64,000 bases of DNA from Arthrobacter frigidicola (GCA_003602285.1 QZVU01000006.1:1-64000), one strand, 5' to 3'. Positions 16,284 through 24,874 are shown, counted from the stretch's first letter. Made by a program: numbers and translations. The notes: generated from the letters alone by a model not told the origin.

Positions 16284-17224
16284 GAGGGCACTCCGGCTTT
16301 CAAGGGATGGGCGGTTGGCAGGGACCGGGCGGCGCTGACCGCCCCGACCGCGACGGCCGCGGCCCCCACGGTCGACGCCTCAATGCGCAGGTCGCCGACG
16401 GCCGGGATGGTGGTGGCGCGGGCGGCGGTGCGCACGCGGTCGAGCCACCACTGCCCCAGTCCGGCCACGCCCCCGCCGATAACCACAAGGTCGGGGTCGA
16501 AGACATTGGCGAACGAGCCCAACGCCACGCCGAGCGCCTCCGCACCGCGGTGGAGCACGTCGCGGGCCGCGGAGTCGCCGGCCGCGGCAGCGCGGTCGAC
16601 GTCGCGCAGGGTCCCGGCAGTGCCGCCGGCCTCCCGAAAAATCTCAGTCATCGCGGTCCCGGAGGCCACCGCCTCAAGATGCCCCGCCTTCCCGCAGGGG
16701 CACCGCCGCCCCTCGGCGCCGGGAACCAGCACGTGGCCGAAGTGTCCCGCAGCGTCGTGCGCTCCCCAGTGGAGCTGCTCGTGCACCACGAGGGCCCCGC
16801 CGATCCCGGTGCCAACGGTCACGCCGAGCACGGTGCCGGCGCCACGTGCCGCGCCGTGACGGGCTTCGGCGAGCGTAAAGGCCTGGACATCGTTGACCAC
16901 CCGGACCGAGGCCTCCGGGAACGCTTCCCGGAAGGCCGACCACAGATCGGTCCCCTGCCACCCGGGCAGGGCATCCGTCGCGGAGAGGACCCTGCCGGTG
17001 CGGTGGTCGATGACCCCGGCGGCGCCGATGCCGACGGTGTCGATGCGGCGGTTGCCGGCCGTGGTGAGGGCGAGGCCGAGCGCGTCGGCGAGCACGCGGG
17101 ACGCCCCGGAGGAGGCACGCGTCGGGATCTCATCGACGGGCCCGGCGCCGCCGTCGCTTCCCACAAGTGCCGCGAGGGTCTTGGTGCCCCCGATGTCAAT
17201 TCCAAGTGCGGCGCCGGCCGTCAC
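16280..17224 (-). CDS. ROK family sugar kinase (candidate N-acetylmannosamine kinase)
   Basis: A 314-residue ROK protein without the N-terminal helix-turn-helix of ROK repressors, so a kinase. ALGIDIGGTKTLAALV is the ATP phosphate-binding loop. TVGTGIGGALV and the zinc-binding segment CPCGKAGHLEAVASG with the preceding GHFGH are intact, and VVIGGGVA closes the second domain. The GTG start at 17224 overlaps the GntR stop (GTGA). A longer open frame back to 17632 is ignored because it only shadows the regulator gene. The nanE gene three positions downstream makes N-acetylmannosamine the leading substrate, but glucose- or mannose-type ROK kinases look the same at this level. Confidence 0.87.
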   Translation of the reverse strand: MTAGAALGIDIGGTKTLAALVGSDGGAGPVDEIPTRASSGASRVLADALGLALTTAGNRRIDTVGIGAAGVIDHRTGRVLSATDALPGWQGTDLWSAFREAFPEASVRVVNDVQAFTLAEARHGAARGAGTVLGVTVGTGIGGALVVHEQLHWGAHDAAGHFGHVLVPGAEGRRCPCGKAGHLEAVASGTAMTEIFREAGGTAGTLRDVDRAAAAGDSAARDVLHRGAEALGVALGSFANVFDPDLVVIGGGVAGLGQWWLDRVRTAARATTIPAVGDLRIEASTVGAAAVAVGAVSAARSLPTAHPLKAGVPS

Positions 17225-17934
17225 CGTCCGCGCGCCTTCTCCACCGTGACATGGAAGTCGTAGCGGTCGGCGCGGTAGAGGCTCTTGGCCTGCTCGACGA
17301 CACGGCCCTGCGCGTCCGCGGTCACCCGGGAGACGGCGAGCGCCGGCGAGTAGGGCGGGACCTCGAGCAGGTTCGCCTGGTCGGTGGTGAGCACGGTTGC
17401 CTGGATGGTCTGGGAGGCGGTGACCGGGCCGCGCCCGATGCCCTCGAGGTAGTCGTAGAGGGAGGAATTCTCGTCGAGTTCGAAGTTCTCCGGCACCAGC
17501 TCGGCCGAGATCCAGACGTTCTCGAGACACATCGGCAGCCCGTCGGCGGTACGGACCCTCTCCATGTGGACGATGCGGGCACCCGGGGAGATATTCAGGA
17601 CGCTGGCGGTATCGGCGTCGGCCTCGGTCCACGTCACCGTGCTGGCCCGCGACCCGGGCACCATGCCGCGGGCACGGATGTCCTCGCTGAAGGAGGTGAG
17701 CGTGAGGGACTTGGTGATCTTGGTCAGGTCGGACACGAAGGTGCCCGCCCCCTGCACCCGGTAGACGAGGCCGTCCTCGGCGAGCCGGGTCAGCGCCTCG
17801 CGCACGGTCATGCGGGAGAGCCCGTACTGCGCCATGAGCTCGCGCTCGCTGGGCAGCGGGGCGTGGGCGTCGAGCCCGCTGGTGATCAGCTGCTCGAGTT
17901 CGGTGCGCAGGATCTCGTACTTTGGTGCGCTCAT
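17221..17934 (-). CDS. GntR/HutC-type transcriptional regulator of the sugar locus
   Basis: A 237-residue regulator. Residues about 10-70 are a winged helix (LPSERELMAQYGLSRMTVREAL, then DGLVYRVQGAGTFV). Residues 85-230 are a UTRA ligand-binding domain (ILNISPGARIVHMERVRTADG, SLYDYLEGIGRGPV, LAVSRVTADAQGRVVEQAKSLYRADRYDF, read in parts). HutC-type regulators sense sugars or sugar phosphates. The ATG at 17934 overlaps the permease stop as ATGA. Being inside the operon suggests autoregulation. The shared TGGTNCGTACCA-like palindromes before the binding-protein gene and the secreted glycosidase gene are its probable operators. Confidence 0.9.
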   Translation of the reverse strand: MSAPKYEILRTELEQLITSGLDAHAPLPSERELMAQYGLSRMTVREALTRLAEDGLVYRVQGAGTFVSDLTKITKSLTLTSFSEDIRARGMVPGSRASTVTWTEADADTASVLNISPGARIVHMERVRTADGLPMCLENVWISAELVPENFELDENSSLYDYLEGIGRGPVTASQTIQATVLTTDQANLLEVPPYSPALAVSRVTADAQGRVVEQAKSLYRADRYDFHVTVEKARGR

Positions 17935-18836
17935 CCCTTGATTCCCCCTTCTCCGACGCCGCGGAAGAACCACCGCTGCAGCGCGAAGAACAGGAGCAGC
18001 AGCGGAAGGACGGCGATCATGGTTCCGGCGGCCACCACGCGCTGGTTGCTGGTGAAGGTGCCGGAAAGATACTGAATACCCACAGTAAGGGTGTAGTTGG
18101 ACGGGTCCTTCAAAATAACGAGGGGCCAGAGGAAGTCGTCCCAGGCGAAGACGAACGCAAAGATCGCGACGACCATCAGCGAGCCCTTGACCGAGGGCAG
18201 TGCGACCCGCAGGAACCGCTGCCAGTCGGAGGCGCCGTCGATCATGGCGGCCTCCTCGATCTCCTTGGGAAGCGAGCTGAAGGCGGTGCGCATGATCAGG
18301 ATCGACAGGCCGGTGGCGGCGGCGGGCAGGATCACGCCCATCAGGCTGTCGACGAGGCCGAGGGATCGAGAGGTCAGGAACACGGAGACCATGATCACCT
18401 CGAACGGGATGATGATGGTGGCCAGGAACAGGATGTCGACGAGGGTGCGGCCACGAAAGCGGATCCGCGCCAGCACGTATCCGGCCAGCGAGGCGAAGAT
18501 GCAGTTCAGGACGGCCGACGACGTCGCCACGATCAGCGAGTTGCCGATGTAGCGGAAGACCGGGATGGTCTCGGCAACCGCAACGTAGTTATCGGCCGTC
18601 GGTGCGACCGGGAAGGGGTTGGCCGTGAAGATGGACTCGGCCGGGCCCTTCAGGGAGGTGCCGAACTGCCAGATGAACGGGCCGGCGAGCAGCACGAACA
18701 CGAAGGCGAGCAGCAGGTACCGGACGGAGTAGTTGACGGCCTTCCGGCGGATGCTTGCCCGGCTCCTGCGGCGGGGGCGGTCCGGGCGGGACGGAGTCGT
18801 CCGGGACGAGGGCGTCCGGGTGGCGACAGCGCTCAT
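17931..18836 (-). CDS. Carbohydrate ABC transporter permease (MalG/CUT1 type)
   Basis: A 301-residue inner-membrane protein with six predicted helices and the cytoplasmic EAA loop EEAAMIDGASDWQRFLRVALP that docks the ATPase. The N-terminal 35 residues are Arg/Ser/Pro-rich and cytoplasmic. The C-terminus FALQRWFFRGVGEGGIKG is typical of CUT1 permeases. Translation is coupled on both sides: ATGA overlap with the upstream permease and with the downstream GntR gene. No ATPase gene is in the operon, so a shared MsiK-like ATPase encoded elsewhere probably energises it, as in other actinobacterial CUT1 systems. Confidence 0.92.
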   Translation of the reverse strand: MSAVATRTPSSRTTPSRPDRPRRRSRASIRRKAVNYSVRYLLLAFVFVLLAGPFIWQFGTSLKGPAESIFTANPFPVAPTADNYVAVAETIPVFRYIGNSLIVATSSAVLNCIFASLAGYVLARIRFRGRTLVDILFLATIIIPFEVIMVSVFLTSRSLGLVDSLMGVILPAAATGLSILIMRTAFSSLPKEIEEAAMIDGASDWQRFLRVALPSVKGSLMVVAIFAFVFAWDDFLWPLVILKDPSNYTLTVGIQYLSGTFTSNQRVVAAGTMIAVLPLLLLFFALQRWFFRGVGEGGIKG

Positions 18837-19711
18837 CGCGTCTGCTCCATTCTCTGCGAGCGCAGATAAAGGATCGAGAATCCGATGGTGAGGACGAACA
18901 GGGCCAGGCTCATGGCGGAGGCGTAGCCGATCTCGCCGCTGAGCCCCAGCCCGACCTCGCGGATGGTGTAGACGAGGGTGCGGGCCTGCCCGCCGGGTCC
19001 GGCGGTTCCGCTGCTGATGACGAAAATCTCGGCGAAGACCTTCATTGAGGCGATGGCGCCGAGGAGTCCAACGAGGAACATGGTGGAGCGCACGCCCGGC
19101 AGGGTGATGGACCAGAAGCGGCGGGCACCGCCGGCGCCGTCGACCTGGGCCGCCTCGTGGAGGTGCTGCGGCACGTTCCCGAGGGCGGCGAGGTAGATGA
19201 CCATGTAGTAGCCGAGGCCCTTCCACACGGTGACGAGCATGCAGCTGAACAGAAGCAGCGAGGTGTCGGTGAGGAACGGCAGGGGCTCCTGCACGATGCG
19301 CAGCGCCTGGAGCACCCGGTTCACGGCGCCGTCGGAGGACAGCAGCCACGTCCAGATCAGGCCGACGACGACCATTGAGGCCACGACGGGCGAGTAGAAC
19401 ACCGAGCGGAAGAACCCAATGCCGGGCAGGTTCTTCTCGACGAGCACGGCGAGCAGGAGCGGCAGCAGCATGAGCAGCGGCACGACGACGACGGCGTAGA
19501 GCAGCGTGTTGCGCACCGACGTCCAGAACTGCGGGTCACTCAGGAGTGCGGCGTAGTTCTCGACCCCGGTGAACGTGCCTCCGCCGAGCGTGGTGGCATC
19601 GGTGAACGACAGGACCAGGGTGTTCAGGAACGGTCCGATGTGGAAGATGAGGGCGATGGCGAGCGCCGGGGCGAGGAACACCCACGGCAGCCAGCGGTAC
19701 TGGGCTTTCAT
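18833..19711 (-). CDS. Carbohydrate ABC transporter permease (MalF/UgpA type)
   Basis: A 292-residue membrane protein with six predicted helices and the EAA loop HEAAQVDGAGGARRFWSITLP near residue 185. It starts MKAQYRWLPWVFLAPALAIAL, the usual opening of the first permease in CUT1 importers. It forms the channel heterodimer with the permease encoded immediately downstream and follows the binding-protein gene after a 106-bp gap that holds a strong hairpin. Confidence 0.92.
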   Translation of the reverse strand: MKAQYRWLPWVFLAPALAIALIFHIGPFLNTLVLSFTDATTLGGGTFTGVENYAALLSDPQFWTSVRNTLLYAVVVVPLLMLLPLLLAVLVEKNLPGIGFFRSVFYSPVVASMVVVGLIWTWLLSSDGAVNRVLQALRIVQEPLPFLTDTSLLLFSCMLVTVWKGLGYYMVIYLAALGNVPQHLHEAAQVDGAGGARRFWSITLPGVRSTMFLVGLLGAIASMKVFAEIFVISSGTAGPGGQARTLVYTIREVGLGLSGEIGYASAMSLALFVLTIGFSILYLRSQRMEQTR

Positions 19712-19768
19712 TTCCTGCTCTCCTCCTCGGGTGCTGCGCCTGATGCGGTTGTTGCGGTCCGGGCGGTC

Positions 19769-19810
19769 GGCCGGACGGCGTCCCGGGATCTGTCGGGACG
19801 CCGCCCGGCC
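19769..19810 (-). terminator. Intra-operon hairpin between binding protein and permeases
   Basis: A 17-bp stem with one mismatch (19769-19785 with 19794-19810) immediately after the stop of the binding-protein gene. It lacks a clean T-run, so it may be a partial terminator or an RNA-stabilising hairpin that keeps binding protein in excess over permeases, a known pattern in ABC import operons. Confidence 0.65.
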
Positions 19811-19817
19811 GGGGGAA

Positions 19818-21119
19818 TCACTTGCCGGTGATGGCGTTGGCTTCGGCCACGGCCTGGTCGAGCGCCTCGGAGGCGGTCAGTTCACCGTTGAGGGCGAGCT
19901 GGATCTTGCCGATGACGGCCGACTTCACGCGGTCGTCGAACTGCACGGGGACCAGGTTGCGGGCGTTCTCGAGCTGTTCGGCGGCGATGCGGCGGGCCTT
20001 GGACTCGACGGTTCCGTCCGAGTCGTCGGTGAAGTACGGGTCCTCGAGGGCCTCGGTCACTGAGGGGAAGATGGTGACGATCTTGGAGAACTCGAGCTGG
20101 TTCTCGGCGTTGGTCATGTATTCGGCGAACTCCAAAGCGGTGGCCTTGTTGTCGCTGCTCTCGGGAACGAGCAGGCCCATGACCGAAACGTTGGTGGGGC
20201 CGCTGTCGCCGGTGATCTGGGGTCCGACGTCGGTCGCCTTGGCGATGTCGGGGGCGTTCTCCTCAATGATGGAGAGGAAGTTGGCGCCGGAGGGGAACAG
20301 GGCGATCTGGCCGGCCTGGTACGCCTCGGTCTCCTTGGAGTGGTCCTGCGTCAGCGAATCCGACGGGAAGACGCCCTCCTTGTAGAGGTCGGCGAGTTCC
20401 TGGACATAGGCCTCGGCCTCGGGGGTGTTGAAGGTCCATTCGGTGCCGTCCTCGTTCATCAGCGGGACGCCGAGGCGGGCGAGGTCGGGGATGAAGCGGT
20501 TCTCGAGTGCGGGGTGCATGCCGTGGATGTCGCCGCCCTTTTCCTTGATGGTGCGGGCGGCGTTGAAGAGTTCCTCGTACGTAGCCGGCGGCTGCTCGGG
20601 GTCGAGCCCTGCCTTTTCGAACATAGCCTTGTTGTACATGGTCACTTCAGAGCTGAGGTACCAGGGGAAGCCGTAGGAGCCCTCCTCGCCGGGGACCTTG
20701 AACGCGTCCCAGGCGCCTTCGACGTAGGTGTCCTTCAGGTCGGGCACTGCCTTCTCGAGGTTCACGAAGGCGCCCTGTTCCTCGAGGGGCTGGGCGAAGT
20801 TGGGGTTCAGGTTGACGACGTCGGGGAGGGAGTCGGCCTGGGCGTCGGTCGAGATTTTCTCCTGGGCGCCTTCGAAGGGGATGTCGATCCACTTCACCGT
20901 GGTGCCGGGGTTTTCGGCCTCGAAGTCGTCGATGACGCCTTCGATATAGTCGGTGAACGTGGGCTTGAGCTGAAGCGTGGAGAACGTGATTTCGCCCTTG
21001 ACTTCGCCCTCGGCTGCGTTGGCTTCGGCACTGTCCGACCCCGAGTTGAGTCCGCAGCCGGTGAGGCCGAGGACGAAGACGCTGGAGAGCGCGAGGGCGG
21101 TGGTGGAGAACTTCTTCAT
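19818..21119 (-). CDS. Sugar ABC transporter substrate-binding lipoprotein
   Basis: A 433-residue lipoprotein. The signal peptide MKKFSTTALALSSVF ends in the lipobox LTGC with Cys22 as the lipidated residue. The rest is a CUT1-type solute-binding protein: ITFSTLQLKPTFTDYIEGVIDDFEAENPGTTVKWIDIP (read in parts), LPDVVNLNPNFA, GFPWYLSSEVTMYNKAMFEKAG and PPATYEELFNAARTIKEKG. The ATG at 21119 fits the signal peptide; the frame upstream to 21278 is non-coding promoter. It is the first gene of the nine-gene operon and carries two operator-like palindromes 50-130 bp upstream. The ligand is probably an oligosaccharide containing mannose or amino sugars, inferred from the enzymes downstream. Confidence 0.92.
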   Translation of the reverse strand: MKKFSTTALALSSVFVLGLTGCGLNSGSDSAEANAAEGEVKGEITFSTLQLKPTFTDYIEGVIDDFEAENPGTTVKWIDIPFEGAQEKISTDAQADSLPDVVNLNPNFAQPLEEQGAFVNLEKAVPDLKDTYVEGAWDAFKVPGEEGSYGFPWYLSSEVTMYNKAMFEKAGLDPEQPPATYEELFNAARTIKEKGGDIHGMHPALENRFIPDLARLGVPLMNEDGTEWTFNTPEAEAYVQELADLYKEGVFPSDSLTQDHSKETEAYQAGQIALFPSGANFLSIIEENAPDIAKATDVGPQITGDSGPTNVSVMGLLVPESSDNKATALEFAEYMTNAENQLEFSKIVTIFPSVTEALEDPYFTDDSDGTVESKARRIAAEQLENARNLVPVQFDDRVKSAVIGKIQLALNGELTASEALDQAVAEANAITGK

Positions 21120-21171
21120 TGACTGTGCTCCCATGAACAGAATGGCCACCTGAAAAGGTGAGGAAAGTAAG

Positions 21172-21248
21172 TGGTTCGTACCAGTTACTCGATACTCTTC
21201 TATGAAGGCACCGCCGGTCAATAGGTCTCGGCAAATTGGACCGTACCA
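21172..21248. promoter_or_regulatory. Two operator-like palindromes upstream of the binding-protein gene
   Basis: TGGTTCGTACCA (21172-21183, nearly perfect palindrome) and TGGACCGTACCA (21237-21248), 65 bp apart start to start. The same motif occurs as a pair 75 bp apart upstream of the GHL10 glycosidase gene. The two spacings differ by ten bases, one helical turn, which would suit looping or cooperative binding on one DNA face. The assignment to the GntR regulator is inferred. Confidence 0.6.
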
Positions 21249-21264
21249 GTTTTTGTTGATGCCT

Positions 21265-21393
21265 TCAGGCGCGCCCATAGACCCACTCGTTCTCCTCCGA
21301 GTACACCGGGTGCAGCAGGGCTTCGAAGGCTCCGCCCGATGAATGCGGGGCCAAAAGGTGCAGTGCCTTGAAGCTCCTTACCCGCCCGTGAAG
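21265..21393 (-). pseudogene. C-terminal fragment of an unrecognised protein
   Basis: The minus strand encodes a coding-looking stretch ending GGAFEALLHPVYSEENEWVYGRA then stop. It contains FKALHLLAPHSSGG and is preceded in frame by DPTEAESLHGRV. The amino-acid composition is protein-like rather than random, but the frame has no plausible start because it runs into the end of the EcsC-like gene in another frame. I read it as the surviving tail of a gene disrupted when the EcsC-like gene arrived. I do not recognise the family, and it may be chance. Confidence 0.3.
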
Positions 21394-21397
21394 GGAC

Positions 21398-22519
21398 TCA
21401 GCCTCGGTCGGATCTAACTCGGAGCTGGGAGATTACGGATTCTTCGCGAGCGTTGATGGCACCATCCACAGCTGCAACTCGGTTGGCCACGTCGAGAATG
21501 TCACGCAGGTCCCCCGGCTCGGCGTCGATACGTTGCCACACATCGGCAGGGTCGATGTCGACGAGGCGACTGAGCTGCTCATCGACCACCTGATGCTCAT
21601 CCCGGACCAGACTTACTAAGTACCGCATCAACAGGGCCTCATCGTCGGAGATCTTGCGGTCGGCCATAATCACGAGCCATGCGACCCACAGCATGAGCTG
21701 CGGATGCTGACTCCGCTTGCTCAAATTCTTGGCGAGTTCAATTACCCGCGCCTCGTTCCGGAACACGGCTTGCGCATGCCGCCCCGCCAGCAAGGTGGAA
21801 TAGCGGTTCAGCACCACCGCGAGCGGAACGCCGACGAGTGGGATGCCGATCTTCAGGACATTGCGCTGCAGGAGAAACTTCCCCACGACTGGAAGCCCCT
21901 TCGCGGCATTCAGGACCCCTCGCGAGTAGAAGCGCTTGATCACCGGGCGAATAATGGCTGGGACAGCTTTGACCACGCCCTCACGTACGACCTCTCCACT
22001 TTTGATTGTGAAGGCGACACGGATGAGCTTCCACAAATCGTCAGGATCGGACAGGTCGAGCGGGACCCGGTAGAGAACGGCGACGTCATAGGCTAGGCGG
22101 AGCTGAAGCTGGGTGATGAACGCGACGTCGATCATTACCGTCGCGACGGCGGCCGGAACAGTGGCGGGCGACGAACCACCAAGAGTCCCTAGAGTGGCGA
22201 TTATGGCCGCCGTGTAGGCGCCGGCAGAGAGCCCACCTTCAAGCGCTGCATACCGAGCCGCCATCTTGGTCCGCTGGTCGACGATTGCGTCCGCGGGGAC
22301 GCCCTCATACTTTTCCTGAAAGTACTGCCAGGTGACCTTATCGGTATAGGAGCCCAAAGCCCTTGCGCAGAGCTTGGTGAACCAACCGCCCGACCTGATG
22401 TCGTCCGGGCTCAAACCGTCAATGAAGTCCCGCAGATTGGCTCGCTCTTCGTCAACAATCTTCCGGTCAGCATCACTGACATCATCGGCGTCGACAGCGT
22501 CGATCGGAGCTTCGGACAT
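21398..22519 (-). CDS. EcsC-like protein with TerB-like C-terminus
   Basis: A 373-residue protein in DNA visibly less GC-rich than its neighbours. Residues 95-165 contain a glycine/alanine-rich hydrophobic section followed by MIDVAFITQLQLRLAYDVAVLYRVPLD, which resembles the EcsC family core. Residues 185-245 are basic and hydrophobic (PIIRPVIKRFYSRG, LLQRNVLKIGIPLVGVPLAVVLNRY). The C-terminal 110 residues are helical and acidic with WVAWLVIMADRKISDDEALLMRYL and NRVAAVDGAINAREESVISQL, the duplicated acidic helix pattern of TerB-like domains. TerB domains occur in stress and defence contexts. Function unknown; possibly horizontally acquired. EcsC assignment moderate, TerB assignment tentative. 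Confidence 0.55.
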   Translation of the reverse strand: MSEAPIDAVDADDVSDADRKIVDEERANLRDFIDGLSPDDIRSGGWFTKLCARALGSYTDKVTWQYFQEKYEGVPADAIVDQRTKMAARYAALEGGLSAGAYTAAIIATLGTLGGSSPATVPAAVATVMIDVAFITQLQLRLAYDVAVLYRVPLDLSDPDDLWKLIRVAFTIKSGEVVREGVVKAVPAIIRPVIKRFYSRGVLNAAKGLPVVGKFLLQRNVLKIGIPLVGVPLAVVLNRYSTLLAGRHAQAVFRNEARVIELAKNLSKRSQHPQLMLWVAWLVIMADRKISDDEALLMRYLVSLVRDEHQVVDEQLSRLVDIDPADVWQRIDAEPGDLRDILDVANRVAAVDGAINAREESVISQLRVRSDRG

Positions 22520-22776
22520 GGCAAGTCCCCCAAGTAGTTCAATAACTGGCTAGTGTTGCCAGCTCTCTTTACTACCCCGCTGACGTCTCAATAGGGTAAC
22601 CCGGCGACCAACAGATTCTCGGCGGACGCCCCGTTGACCCGCGACGCGACGCCTAGTAGCTAGCGAGTCGGTCCGCGTGACCCATATCCCGTCCCGAAAT
22701 CCCCGGCGTCCTCCCAGCTAGCAGGAGTACCGTTAACAGAGCGTGGGGGTAAGGGAATCACCCGGAAGGCACGATC

Positions 22777-23859
22777 ATGGCAAAGAACTGGCAGCGTTGG
22801 CTTCCCGCCGGCATCGTCCCGGCGGTCATTGTGGCGGCGTCCGTCGTCGGGCCCAACCTCGCGCAGGCGAGTCCTAAGCTGCCTGCGAAGACCGCCCAAG
22901 AACTCCTGGAGCTGGTCGCCGACAGCACCGACAGCGCCTTCACCGGCACCCTTGAACAGTCCTCCGAGCTCGGCCTGCCCGAGCTGCAGTCCGTGGGCCC
23001 CGGCGGCCGGAGCACCGATGGCCCGGCCGCGGCCCTCGAGCTGCTCACCTCCGACCACACGGCCCAGGTCTCCATCGACGGCCCCGACAAGGCGCGGGTC
23101 CAGGTGCAGGACCGGCTCGGCGAGCGCAACGTCATCCTGAACGACGACGAGGTCTGGTACTACGACTTCCGGGAGCAGGAGGCGGCCCACGCGGTCCGCC
23201 CTGCGGAAACGACCGAGGCTCCGATGGCCGAGGCTTACACACCGGGTCAGATTGCCGAGAAGTTCCTCTCCACCATCGACCCCTCGACCGAGATCACCGT
23301 GGGCGACAACGCCCGGGTGGCCGGCCGTACCGCCTACGAGCTTGTGCTTACGCCCAGCACCGACGACACCCTCGTCGGCGCCGTGTCCCTCGCCGTGGAT
23401 TCCGAGACCGGGGTTCCCCTGAGCTTCACCATTGCCGCGCAGGGCCAGGCCGAGCCCGCGTTTTCGGTCGCCTTCTCCACCATCGACTTCAGCGCTCCGC
23501 AAGCGGGCCTCTTCGAGTTCGCGCCCCCGGCAGGCACCACCGTCACCGAGGTGCCGGTGAAGGAACACCGGGATCACGACATGCCCGACCGGGACCCCGG
23601 CACCGAGCCGACGGTCCTCGGTGAGGGCTGGAGCTCCATCGTCGCCCTCCCGGCCGGCTCCGCGACAGACGTTTTCACGGCCACCCCGAGCAGCGAGGAT
23701 GCCGCCGAGGCGCAGGCCCTGCTGCAGCAGGCCTTCCTCCAGGTGGACGGCGGGCGCGTCCTGCAGACCTCGCTGGTCACGGTGTTCATCGCCGACGACG
23801 GACGGGTCTTCGCCGGGGCCGTCGGCGCCGACCAACTGATCGCTGCCTCCCAGCAGTGA
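22777..23859 (+). CDS. Exported LolA-like / DUF2092-like protein
   Basis: A 360-residue secreted protein. MAKNWQRWLPAGIVPAVIVAASVV...AQAS is a signal peptide. The mature part has the LolA/RseB-like pattern: a helical start (LPAKTAQELLELVADSTDSAFTGTLEQSS, read in parts), then beta strands with ARVQVQDRLGERNVILNDDEVWYYDF, AYELVLTPST and LAVDSETGVPLSFTI. Gram-positive members include proteins annotated as outer-membrane-lipoprotein-sorting homologues, probably binding lipids or acting as sigma-factor regulators. An ABC exporter gene pair follows 61 bp downstream on the same strand, so a joint role in envelope export is likely. A GGAAGG lies before the ATG. Confidence 0.75.
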   Translation: MAKNWQRWLPAGIVPAVIVAASVVGPNLAQASPKLPAKTAQELLELVADSTDSAFTGTLEQSSELGLPELQSVGPGGRSTDGPAAALELLTSDHTAQVSIDGPDKARVQVQDRLGERNVILNDDEVWYYDFREQEAAHAVRPAETTEAPMAEAYTPGQIAEKFLSTIDPSTEITVGDNARVAGRTAYELVLTPSTDDTLVGAVSLAVDSETGVPLSFTIAAQGQAEPAFSVAFSTIDFSAPQAGLFEFAPPAGTTVTEVPVKEHRDHDMPDRDPGTEPTVLGEGWSSIVALPAGSATDVFTATPSSEDAAEAQALLQQAFLQVDGGRVLQTSLVTVFIADDGRVFAGAVGADQLIAASQQ

Positions 23860-23920
23860 CGCCGGGGGCGCCGCGGGGGCAGGCAACCGACCGTCGTCGG
23901 ACCCGCCTTGGGGTGCGCCC

Positions 23921-24874
23921 GTGAGCGCGGCCGCCACCGAGCTGGCCATCGAGACCCGGGGGCTGACCAAGACCTTCGGCCAGCAGCGCGCCGTGGACGA
24001 GATCGACCTTCGGGTACCACGGGGATCGGTCTTCGGCTTCCTCGGGCCCAACGGCTCGGGCAAGACGACGACCATCCGCATGCTGCTCGGCCTCGCCGCC
24101 GCTTCAAGCGGGGAAATCCGGCTGCTGGGCGGCGCGATGCCCGAGTCCTCCCGCGACGTCCTGCCCCGGGTCGGCGCCCTCGTCGAGGGCCCGGCCATCT
24201 ACCCCTTCCTCTCGGGCCGGGCGAACCTGCAGCGGTACGACGACGCCGACCTGCTCACCTCCCGCGCCACCCGCAACAAGCGCGTCGACGCCGCCCTGGA
24301 ACGGGTGGGCCTCAGCCACGCCGCCCGCAAGCGCGCCCACGCCTACTCCCTGGGCATGAAGCAGCGCCTCGGCATCGCCAACGCGCTGCTCACTCCGCGG
24401 GACCTGCTCATCCTCGACGAACCCAGCAACGGCCTTGACCCGCAGGGCACCCGGGAGGTCCGCAGCCTCATCCGCTCGTTGGCCGACGGCGGCACCACCG
24501 TCTTCGTCTCGAGCCACCTGCTGGCCGAGGTGGAGCAGATGTGCGACCAGATCGCCGTGATGAGCGCCGGTCGGCTCGTCGCCCAGGGCACCCTCGACGA
24601 GCTCCGGGCGCACGGCACCGCCCACGTACGGGTCCTCACCCCCGATCCGGGCGCGGCCCGCCGTGTGCTCGAATCACTCGGGCTGACCCCGGAGACCGGC
24701 GGCCGGGACGACGTCGTGACGGCCGAACTCACCCTCAACGGCCTCCAGCCGGAGACGGTGAATGCGGCATTGGTCCGAGCCGAGGTGCGCGTCCGCGGGT
24801 TCAGCGTGAGCGGAGCCTCCCTCGAGGAACGCTTTGTGGCGCTGACCGGAGAGGGGTTCGACGTTGCCGGCTGA
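23921..24874 (+). CDS. ABC transporter ATP-binding protein (DrrA/CcmA type)
   Basis: A 317-residue ATPase. Walker A is GPNGSGKTT, the signature is YSLGMKQRLG, and Walker B is LLILDEPSNGLDP with the D-loop following and SSHLLAEVEQM as the switch histidine. The C-terminal 90 residues after about 225 form the extension typical of ABC-2 export ATPases. Starts GTG at 23921. It overlaps the permease gene by eleven bases, so the two are co-translated. Substrate unknown; the upstream LolA-like exported protein is a likely partner. Confidence 0.93.
   Translation: MSAAATELAIETRGLTKTFGQQRAVDEIDLRVPRGSVFGFLGPNGSGKTTTIRMLLGLAAASSGEIRLLGGAMPESSRDVLPRVGALVEGPAIYPFLSGRANLQRYDDADLLTSRATRNKRVDAALERVGLSHAARKRAHAYSLGMKQRLGIANALLTPRDLLILDEPSNGLDPQGTREVRSLIRSLADGGTTVFVSSHLLAEVEQMCDQIAVMSAGRLVAQGTLDELRAHGTAHVRVLTPDPGAARRVLESLGLTPETGGRDDVVTAELTLNGLQPETVNAALVRAEVRVRGFSVSGASLEERFVALTGEGFDVAG

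Noticed and set aside
17225-17632. Upstream extension of the ROK kinase frame
   Set aside because: It overlaps the GntR gene, and its product is Arg/Gly/Pro-rich with no domain.
22660-24198. A 512-codon open frame on the minus strand
   Set aside because: It is antisense to the LolA-like gene and the start of the ABC ATPase gene, which have signal peptide and ABC motifs; the antisense product has no recognisable domain.
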